Source of the DNA: an uncultured Bacteroidales bacterium
Lineage (GTDB): Bacteria > Bacteroidota > Bacteroidia > Bacteroidales > UBA4417
Reading direction: 5' to 3'
Assembly (NCBI GenBank): GCA_903917425.1
Contig: CAIXAQ010000061.1
Coordinates: forward strand, 1 to 6,677
Length of the DNA stretch: 6,677 nucleotides
Shown: one piece after another, positions 1-5,523 of the stretch
Layout of the letters: each line of letters opens with the position of its first letter
How positions within the stretch are numbered: position 1 is the first letter of the stretch
Notes under the pieces: model-generated
The model's input: only the letters and a program-made list of their open reading frames with translations
What the model was told of the DNA's origin: nothing
Database searches by the model: none
Position numbers and translations under genes: made by a program

Positions 1-1264
1 AAAGAACAAGACCAATAAATAAGAATGCCTGCCAGAAACGGCCAAGGTCAACATATTCGTAACCCTGGTGACCAAAATAGAAATTGGTTACTAAACCAAG
101 TTTCTGCATAATTCCAAACCATTGTCCGATCAGGGATCCGACCACAATTACCAACAAGGCAAGGAAAAGGAAATTCACCCCAAAACGCTGAAACTTCGGT
201 TCGTGACCCGAAACTGCCGGTGCCAGGTAAAGTCCTGTAGCCAGCCATGAGGTAGCGATCCAGAAAATAGCGATCTGCACATGCCATGTCCGTGAAAGCG
301 AGTAGGGGAGTATCTGTGCCAGCGGAATGCCATAAAAGGCCTGTCCTTCAACACCATAATGGGCGGTCACTATCCCCATTATTATCTGTACAAGTACCAA
401 ACCGGTTACTACCCAGAAATATTTAAGCGTGGCTTTCATTGATGGTGTCATTACCAATCCGAAGAAAGGATCCTGTTTCAGCATTTCTATACCTTCATCA
501 TGTTTGCTGGAGGCATAATACCATACCAGTAATCCAATACCAATCAGCAGCATGATTACACTGAAACCCGTCCAAAGAATAAGCGAACTGGTAGGTTTGT
601 TATCCACCAATTGTTCCGAAGGCCAGTTGTTGGTATATGAAATATCACTGTCGGGCCGGTTGGTAACACAAGCCCACGAAGTCCAGAAAAAGAAAGCATT
701 CATTTTAGCCATCCGGTCCACGGTTTTAATTGAATTTGGAGGAACAGCGTAGTATCCGCGAAGCTTTTCGAGTGCCGGATCATTCATAAACAAACCAGCA
801 TAGTGTTTGCTTACTTCGGCAATGGCTGCGGCACGCAAAGGCGAAACTACAAATACATTTCTTGCCTCATCGTAAGTATTGGTTCGTAATTCCTTTTGCA
901 AACGCACTTTGTACATGGCCTGTTTTTCAGCTGATACATCTTTGTAATCCATGCTATCGCTATTAATGGCATATTGATTGAGTATAAACTCAGCTTCGCG
1001 GTGAAGCCAGTCGGCCGACCAGTCGGGAGCTACGTATGAACCGTGGCCCCAGATGGTTCCAACTTCCTGTCCACCTATCGATTGCCAAATATTCTGGCCA
1101 TCTTTAATATCCTGTCCGGTGAATAAAACAGTTCCATCGGTAGTTACAACCTGGGCCGGTATGGGCGGGGCTTTCCGATATATTTCCCGTCCGAAATATC
1201 CAAGTACGGAAAACGAAATTACTATGACTGCAATAAAGGCAATCCAGAGTTTTTTTGTTGTCAT
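1..1264 (-). CDS. norB: Quinol-dependent nitric oxide reductase (qNor), large subunit, N-terminal 421 residues (cut at window edge)
   Basis: The protein reduces NO to N2O in the cytoplasmic membrane, taking electrons from quinol; family members are about 750 residues, so a little over half is visible. I translated it by hand from ATG 1264-1262 and found no stop to base 1. Residues about 6-24 form a first membrane helix. Residues 25-220 are the periplasmic cytochrome-c-like domain, which has no CxxCH, as expected for qNor rather than the NorC of two-subunit enzymes. Further helices lie at about 227-251, 281-303, 328-351 and 362-385. RTWHVQ places His328 where the family has the low-spin haem b ligand, and GHQGYEYVDLGRFWQ (398-412) is a strong qNor signature. 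The remaining haem b3/FeB histidines lie beyond the left edge. It follows the hemerythrin gene by 112 bases and is probably the last visible gene of the ric unit. No Shine-Dalgarno precedes the start; the leader is A-rich. norZ is an alternative name. Confidence 0.95.
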   Translation of the reverse strand, partial: MTTKKLWIAFIAVIVISFSVLGYFGREIYRKAPPIPAQVVTTDGTVLFTGQDIKDGQNIWQSIGGQEVGTIWGHGSYVAPDWSADWLHREAEFILNQYAINSDSMDYKDVSAEKQAMYKVRLQKELRTNTYDEARNVFVVSPLRAAAIAEVSKHYAGLFMNDPALEKLRGYYAVPPNSIKTVDRMAKMNAFFFWTSWACVTNRPDSDISYTNNWPSEQLVDNKPTSSLILWTGFSVIMLLIGIGLLVWYYASSKHDEGIEMLKQDPFFGLVMTPSMKATLKYFWVVTGLVLVQIIMGIVTAHYGVEGQAFYGIPLAQILPYSLSRTWHVQIAIFWIATSWLATGLYLAPAVSGHEPKFQRFGVNFLFLALLVIVVGSLIGQWFGIMQKLGLVTNFYFGHQGYEYVDLGRFWQAFLFIGLVL

Positions 1265-1376
1265 AAGTTTTGGTTTTAGTTATTTGCTTTATTTATTGTT
1301 GAGGTTAGTTGATACTCCCTGAATATCGGGAAGAAGGAATTGAGTTTAATACAAATGTTGTTAATGATGGCGCGCG

Positions 1377-1922
1377 TTACCTGAAATAAATGCCGCTAAG
1401 TTTGTCAATCATTGCTATATAATCACTTTTGCTTTGCTGATTTTCCCGGCTGAGTTCCACTTTCGTAAAATCAAGCAGCAACGATTCCTGTTCGGCAGAT
1501 GTGAATGCTTTATCTGCCATACGGAAAAGCACATTGTTCTCCTTGTGTATATGATTTTTTAGCAAATCAGCATAACCCAGAGTATTGTTGTAAATGGCTT
1601 TTAAAGCGCTTGCTTCACCTTGTTTATATAGTGAAATATTCTCAGCCATTCCTTTTACGAAATTCCGTCCTTCCGCGTGATCGTGAAGCATCACGGCCAC
1701 AGGTCCTGACTCATTTGAGAAACCTTTCTTAACCATTAATGGGAAAAGCAATTGTTCTTCCTTGGCGTGATGCAGGCCATCGGCAAATTCGCGGATAATT
1801 CTCACAATAAGTTCCAGGTGTTCCACATTGGGATCAGCCGATTTGGTAATCCTTTCCATAACTTCGATCAGCCGAAGTATCTGAACGTGATCATTTTCGA
1901 GGTTTTGTGTTGCTGTTGTCAT
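1377..1922 (-). CDS. Hemerythrin-like (HHE) di-iron protein, 181 aa
   Basis: This is a four-helix-bundle protein expected to bind a non-haem di-iron centre in the cytoplasm; no signal peptide or membrane segment is visible. Candidate ligands are His12, His52 and Glu56 (HHAKEEQLLFP), His82 (HDHAEGR), and His124 and Glu128 (HIHKENNVLF). Their number and spacing resemble the ligand set of the YtfE/Ric core. The N-terminal cysteine-containing domain of Ric is absent, so this is a stand-alone hemerythrin module. It starts 13 bases after the ric stop and lies before norB on the same strand, so co-transcription is likely. A weak AGGA lies 5 bases before the ATG. Its role is not defined by sequence: it could bind O2 or NO, hold iron, or assist Ric. 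The di-iron fold is well supported; the function is inferred from neighbours. Confidence 0.9.
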   Translation of the reverse strand: MTTATQNLENDHVQILRLIEVMERITKSADPNVEHLELIVRIIREFADGLHHAKEEQLLFPLMVKKGFSNESGPVAVMLHDHAEGRNFVKGMAENISLYKQGEASALKAIYNNTLGYADLLKNHIHKENNVLFRMADKAFTSAEQESLLLDFTKVELSRENQQSKSDYIAMIDKLSGIYFR

Positions 1923-1935
1923 GATTATCCTGTTT

Positions 1936-2637
1936 TTATTGAGCCAGTTTCAGCGCTTTCGGGTAAAGAATATTATTTTCGAGATGTACATGAATATGAA
2001 GATCGTCCTCAAATTGCTCCAGCAGTTTAAGCGAAACACGATAAGTATTGCAGGCATCTTCAGGAATAAAGTAATTGTTAGTCAGTACATTAATTTTATC
2101 CATCGCACCGCCGGCAAATTCATGCTCGTCCTGCATACGTGTGATTTCAGAAACTATGGTTTCTTTAACCTGGGATGAAGAATTTTTTTCAGCTTCTTTA
2201 ATAGCAGGAAAGAGAATTTCTTCCTCATTTTTTAAATGTTGCAGAAGTTCTTCATTGATCCGGGTAAACAAAGACGCTACTTCAATAAGTTCAGGGTGAT
2301 GATCGCCATGAACGTTGGCAATTTTTTGTGTATAAAAAACAAGCTCAGGAAGATTTTTCAGAACAAATTTGTGATGTGTATTCACAATATAATCGCTGAG
2401 GAAACTGAGATCCCATTCTTTGAAATTCAGTGCACTGCTTACAGGTGTTGCTGCCAATGTATCAAGTTGCTGAATTAACTGGGAAACATCTGTTCCTTTT
2501 TCCTTGCAGGCTGCTGAGAGGCTTTTATTGCCACCGCAGCAAAAATCGATGCCAGCTTCCTTAAACAGGGATGCTGCTCTGAAATCGTTGGCCACAATTT
2601 CGCCAATCGTTGGTTCTGTATTTGTTTGAATCGACAT
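1936..2637 (-). CDS. ric: Iron-sulfur cluster repair di-iron protein Ric (YtfE/ScdA family), 233 aa
   Basis: Ric proteins restore Fe-S clusters damaged by NO or oxidants in the cytoplasm, using a di-iron centre. Residues about 8-65 form the ScdA N-terminal domain with the hallmark DFCCGG (Cys33-Cys34) and another cysteine at 44. Residues about 80-230 are the hemerythrin bundle, with candidate ligands His88 (neighbour His89), His134 and Glu138 (HLKNEEEILFP), His172 (DEHEFAG), and His216 and Glu220 (HVHLENNILYP). Length is close to the roughly 220 residues of the E. coli protein. An in-frame ATG exists 12 codons upstream at 2673, but it would lie upstream of the -7 element at 2661-2668, and the extra residues match nothing in the family. 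I therefore start at 2637, MSIQTN. It is the first gene of the minus-strand unit and divergent from the Rrf2 regulator. Confidence 0.95.
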   Translation of the reverse strand: MSIQTNTEPTIGEIVANDFRAASLFKEAGIDFCCGGNKSLSAACKEKGTDVSQLIQQLDTLAATPVSSALNFKEWDLSFLSDYIVNTHHKFVLKNLPELVFYTQKIANVHGDHHPELIEVASLFTRINEELLQHLKNEEEILFPAIKEAEKNSSSQVKETIVSEITRMQDEHEFAGGAMDKINVLTNNYFIPEDACNTYRVSLKLLEQFEDDLHIHVHLENNILYPKALKLAQ

Positions 2638-2660
2638 GTTGTTACGTTTTAATTTTGCGG

Positions 2661-2693
2661 CAAAGATATACATAATTTCATATAAAAGACAAA
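2661..2693 (-). promoter_or_regulatory. Predicted Bacteroidota-type promoter of the ric-hemerythrin-norB unit
   Basis: On the minus strand there is TATCTTTG (2668-2661), an exact match to the Bacteroidota -7 consensus TAnnTTTG. It is preceded after 21 bases by TTTG (2693-2690), which fits the -33 element and the known 19-21 base spacing. Transcription would start near 2654, giving a leader of about 17 bases before the ric ATG. The -33 element lies inside the 2682-2705 inverted repeat, so a protein bound there would block or alter this promoter. Predicted from consensus only. Confidence 0.7.
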
Positions 2694-2705
2694 AAGGTCT
2701 TTTAT
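2682..2705. promoter_or_regulatory. Perfect inverted repeat, probable Rrf2 operator
   Basis: ATAAAAGAC (2682-2690) and GTCTTTTAT (2697-2705) are exact reverse complements, separated by six bases (AAAAAG). The 24-base dyad fits binding by a homodimeric winged-helix protein. It contains the -33 element of the ric promoter and lies about 35-58 bases upstream of the expected start of the Rrf2 transcript, so one site could control both directions. No T-run or gene end is placed to make it a terminator. The repeat is seen directly; its role as operator is inferred. Confidence 0.65.
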
Positions 2706-2726
2706 TATTTATTAAACATTTATTTG

Positions 2727-2734
2727 TACCTTTG
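2727..2734 (+). promoter_or_regulatory. Predicted -7 element of the Rrf2 gene promoter
   Basis: TACCTTTG matches TAnnTTTG exactly. Transcription would begin near 2740, leaving a leader of about 28 bases before ATG 2769. No good TTTG lies 19-21 bases upstream; that stretch is a T/A-rich run next to the inverted repeat. The promoter may therefore be weak or depend on bound protein. Confidence 0.55.
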
Positions 2735-2768
2735 CGAGGTTAAATATTTGATATAAAGCAGAAAAGAT

Positions 2769-3209
2769 ATGTTTAATAAGGAAACAGAATATGCTATCAG
2801 AGGGTTGGTTTACATTCAGTTACAGAACTTTGAAGGTAAGCGTCCGGGGGTAGCCGAAATAGCTGAGCAGATTGACGCTCCACACTTTTATACTGCCAAA
2901 ATATTGCAGCGGATGGTTCGGCAGGGATTTATAGAATCGCAGAAAGGGAAAGGAGGCGGATTTTATTTTGATAATAAAAAGCCTGAATTGTCGCTCAAAC
3001 AGCTGATTATTGCTACAGAAGGTGATAAATTATTTGGTGGATGCGGATTTGGGCTCAAACAATGTGATGAAAATAATCCATGCCCGCTGCACGAGAAATA
3101 CGGCCCGATCCGGGATGCTTTAAACAAGTTGGTTACCGAAGAAAATGTGCAGAGCCTGGCTCAGGGAGCGTTGAGAGGGGAGGAGACCTGTTTGCCGAGG
3201 TTAAAATAA
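2769..3209 (+). CDS. Rrf2-family transcriptional regulator with Fe-S-type cysteines (NsrR/IscR/RsrR-like), 146 aa
   Basis: This is a dimeric winged-helix DNA-binding protein. The helix-turn-helix lies at about residues 27-50 (VAEIAEQIDAP...ILQRMV) and the wing at 58-67 (GKGGGF). Three cysteines follow, Cys92, Cys99 and Cys105, in the loop where NsrR, IscR and RsrR hold a [4Fe-4S] or [2Fe-2S] cluster. Spacing is C-x6-C-x5-C, one residue longer in the first gap than the usual C-x5-C-x5-C. Glu7 aligns with the acidic residue near position 8 that is a cluster ligand in Streptomyces NsrR (Asp8) and RsrR (Glu8). A fourth cysteine, Cys141, sits near the C-terminus. Divergence from ric and the 2682-2705 dyad suggest it controls that unit and itself in response to NO, redox or iron state. 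I leave the symbol empty because NsrR, IscR and RsrR cannot be told apart by sequence alone. Confidence 0.92.
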   Translation: MFNKETEYAIRGLVYIQLQNFEGKRPGVAEIAEQIDAPHFYTAKILQRMVRQGFIESQKGKGGGFYFDNKKPELSLKQLIIATEGDKLFGGCGFGLKQCDENNPCPLHEKYGPIRDALNKLVTEENVQSLAQGALRGEETCLPRLK

Positions 3210-3326
3210 GTTTATGAAAAACATTGATAGGTAGTAATTTGCATTTTGAGAAGTTTACATTTTAATGAATGCGTGAGGTAACCTGGATTTAGATTGTTAT
3301 TCCTTTTGTCAGAGAACTATTGATGC

Positions 3327-3365
3327 AAAAAAAACAAAAAGCAGGACATAAATGTCCTGCTTTTT
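3327..3365. terminator. Bidirectional intrinsic terminator between convergent genes
   Basis: The arms AAAAAGCAGGACAT (3336-3349) and ATGTCCTGCTTTTT (3352-3365) are perfect complements over 14 bp, with a nominal two-base loop that would open to about four to six. Read on the minus strand the stem is followed by TTTTTGTTTTTTTT (3340-3327), a strong terminator for the M16 gene ending at 3388. On the plus strand it ends in five T, enough to stop Rrf2 transcripts. The rest of the 3210-3387 gap shows no gene or other clear signal. Confidence 0.9.
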
Positions 3366-3387
3366 ACTATATGCCGATACAGATTGA

Positions 3388-5508
3388 TTATTTTACTTCG
3401 AAGAATTCGTCTTTTAATTTTGTATTCAGGCTTACTTCCGTTACTGTTAAATTAAATGTTTGCGGTCCCATGGTCTGTTTCAGCGTAAATGGGAATAAAA
3501 CACCATCAACTGCTTTATAATCAGAATATTCTGTCAATGCATCCTTACTTTCGGAGCGCACCTTCAGGCCTGTTTGCACATCGTAATAATCGGTGTCTTT
3601 CTTATCGCCACCTTTATTTACCTGAATCTTGTAAAACTGTTTCTGGTCTTTTTGTTCTTCAACACCAAGTAATTCAGTGGTATAGCCTAAGGTGCTGTAA
3701 TACATCTCGGGAAAAATCAGAGCACCTTCTTTCATCATTATAAGTTCATCGGCTGCAAGCGGTTTGCTTTCGCCACTCATGGGGGATGTGGAAACCCCTT
3801 TTCCTGCATTGAAAATTTGTTTTGCAAAAACCATGGCTCCTGATCCCACCTGGAAAAACATTTTATCAGGAGCTTTCATATAGGTATCAAAAGTAATGGT
3901 TTGTCCCTGCATGCTTGCACTAGCCTTCACAGTCGCATCTTTTACTTTTTTGAGGACCTTGCTGCCACCTATGGCAATTACGTAATTATTGATCACCTGT
4001 TCGGCTGTAACTCCAACCGGAGCTGGTTTAAGCTTTTTACTCGGATCATATTGCTTGCCATCAATGTCGTAATACAGCACCTCGCCGCTTTTGGCAAACT
4101 TTTTGAGTTTCGGAGCCAGGTCTTCCGCTTTTCCGACAGTGAGAAGATATGCATTGTCGGGTCGTATATATTTTTGCGCTGTAAGCTGAACATCAGCAGA
4201 AGTTAAGGCTGAAAGTTTTGTAAGGTAGGTTGAATAATAATCTTTGGGAAGATTATACCGGGCAGTATTGATAGCAAAATTGGCGACAGTGGAAGGGTTT
4301 TCGAGCGAACGGCCAAAATTTCCCATCATAAAGTTGCGAACCATATTCAACTCGTCATCAGGAACAGGTTCGGTACGGATGCGATTCATTTCAGCCAATA
4401 TTTCGGTAAAAGAACTGTCGGTCACCGGGTTACGCACTTCGGCCGAAGCCGTAAATTTACCAACCAGTTTATCTGGTTGAATGCTTGAATAAGCGCCATA
4501 CGTCCAGCCGTGTTTTTCGCGCAGGTTATTGAAAAGCCTGAATGTGCCACCGCCCAGGATGCTGTTGGTAAGTTTCACTTTGATTTCGTCGGGCGAACCA
4601 GGTTTTAAATCAACTGCATAGGTGACATTAATGGTCGATTGAACGGCACTTGGCCTGTCAACCATAACTACCGTAGTTTTTGCCGGAGCTTTTGGAGTCA
4701 TATATTTTGCATTCGGAACATCACCACGTTGCCAACCGCCCAGATATTTTTCAACCAGAGGTTTAGCCTGTTCAAGAGTGATATCGCCAACAATGGCCAG
4801 GTATGCAATATTTGGTTTGAAAAATGTTTTATAGTATTCGTTGCATTTTTCGAGAGTGATTTTTTTGACTGATTCTTCCGAAGCGCTTAAGCCATAAGGA
4901 TGGTTAACACCATAAACCAGCACTGAATTTACCCGGTCCGAAATGGCCTTAGGATCGTTTTTATCGGCTTCGAGTGCCGATAGTGTCTGGGTACGGATTT
5001 TCTCCATTTCTTCGGCTTTGAAAGTGGAATTCAGTAACAGATCCGACATAATAGCCAATAAAGATTCGTTGTGTCTTGTGAGACAGTTTGCTGACATTCC
5101 ACCGGCTGAAGTAGTCAGGGTGGCACCAAGAATATCCACTTGTTCGTCTATCTGATCCTTGTTGCGGGTGGCAGTTCCTGTGCGCATCAATTGACCCGCG
5201 AAATCAGTATACCCGGCCATATCGCCTTCAAAAACGGGATCGTTATCCAATACCAGTGAATAAGATAAACGGGGAATTTTATGGTTTTCGACAACAAAAA
5301 CTTTTAGCCCGTTCGGTAACTCAAACGATTGGTAATCACCGATTTTAATCACCGGTGCCGGACCTGCCTGCGGACGAATACTACGATCTAAAACTTCCTT
5401 TACAGCAACAGGTGCAGTCGTTTTAGGAGTTTTTCCTTTTTTTACCTGGGCAGCCAATGGAATCGTAATGATCAGGGCTGCTATAATTGATATAATTCTA
5501 TTTTTCAT
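3388..5508 (-). CDS. Exported M16-family peptidase-like protein, zinc site lost, with C-terminal extension, 706 aa
   Basis: Residues 1-20 form a signal peptide (MKNRI, hydrophobic core, cleavage likely after LAA), so the protein is exported, probably to the periplasm. Residues about 60-490 are two M16 half-domains. Where active members have HxxEH this protein has DFAGQ (102-106), so both zinc histidines and the catalytic glutamate are gone and it should not hydrolyse peptides alone. In the second half, RLFNNLREKHGWTYG keeps Arg330 and Tyr337, the seven-apart pair that holds substrate in M16 enzymes. Residues about 500-706 are an additional domain rich in beta-strand-like sequence, loosely reminiscent of lipoprotein-sorting folds (LolA-like); that resemblance is a guess. 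It lies 15 bases after a catalytic M16 gene, which suggests a heterodimer. The start is well supported by the signal peptide and an AGGAGG ribosome-binding site. Confidence 0.92.
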   Translation of the reverse strand: MKNRIISIIAALIITIPLAAQVKKGKTPKTTAPVAVKEVLDRSIRPQAGPAPVIKIGDYQSFELPNGLKVFVVENHKIPRLSYSLVLDNDPVFEGDMAGYTDFAGQLMRTGTATRNKDQIDEQVDILGATLTTSAGGMSANCLTRHNESLLAIMSDLLLNSTFKAEEMEKIRTQTLSALEADKNDPKAISDRVNSVLVYGVNHPYGLSASEESVKKITLEKCNEYYKTFFKPNIAYLAIVGDITLEQAKPLVEKYLGGWQRGDVPNAKYMTPKAPAKTTVVMVDRPSAVQSTINVTYAVDLKPGSPDEIKVKLTNSILGGGTFRLFNNLREKHGWTYGAYSSIQPDKLVGKFTASAEVRNPVTDSSFTEILAEMNRIRTEPVPDDELNMVRNFMMGNFGRSLENPSTVANFAINTARYNLPKDYYSTYLTKLSALTSADVQLTAQKYIRPDNAYLLTVGKAEDLAPKLKKFAKSGEVLYYDIDGKQYDPSKKLKPAPVGVTAEQVINNYVIAIGGSKVLKKVKDATVKASASMQGQTITFDTYMKAPDKMFFQVGSGAMVFAKQIFNAGKGVSTSPMSGESKPLAADELIMMKEGALIFPEMYYSTLGYTTELLGVEEQKDQKQFYKIQVNKGGDKKDTDYYDVQTGLKVRSESKDALTEYSDYKAVDGVLFPFTLKQTMGPQTFNLTVTEVSLNTKLKDEFFEVK

Positions 5509-5517
5509 ATTGTGGTT

Positions 5518-5523
5518 CCTCCT
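5518..5523 (-). promoter_or_regulatory. Strong Shine-Dalgarno AGGAGG for the zinc-less M16 gene
   Basis: AGGAGG follows the upstream gene's TAA directly and stands nine bases before ATG 5508. It is the only full-length Shine-Dalgarno at a gene start in this window; the ric, norB and Rrf2 starts have A-rich leaders, as is usual in Bacteroidota. It fixes the start and suggests efficient translation of the second gene in the pair. Confidence 0.8.

Noticed and set aside
1053..1322. Plus-strand 89-residue frame running opposite the norB start
   Set aside because: It covers the 5' end of norB on the other strand; the hydrophobic stretch is a by-product of the norB membrane-helix codons and the A/T-rich leader.
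1265..1376. The 112-base gap between the hemerythrin gene and norB as a separate norB promoter or terminator site
   Set aside because: No clean TAnnTTTG with a -33 partner is visible, and the best dyad (TCCC...GGGA around the ccctgaatatcggg stretch) has only four paired bases and no T-run. It may still be a leader with function, but nothing supports a call.
2638..2673. Extended ric start adding MYIFAAKLKRNN
   Set aside because: The upstream ATG lies upstream of the predicted -7 element at 2661-2668, so it would not be in the transcript, and the extra residues match nothing in the Ric family.
2663..2686. NsrR-like site of the gamma-proteobacterial type (an AAGATATACAT half next to the -7 element)
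   Set aside because: The second half does not match the first as a reverse complement; the likeness comes from A/T-rich sequence.
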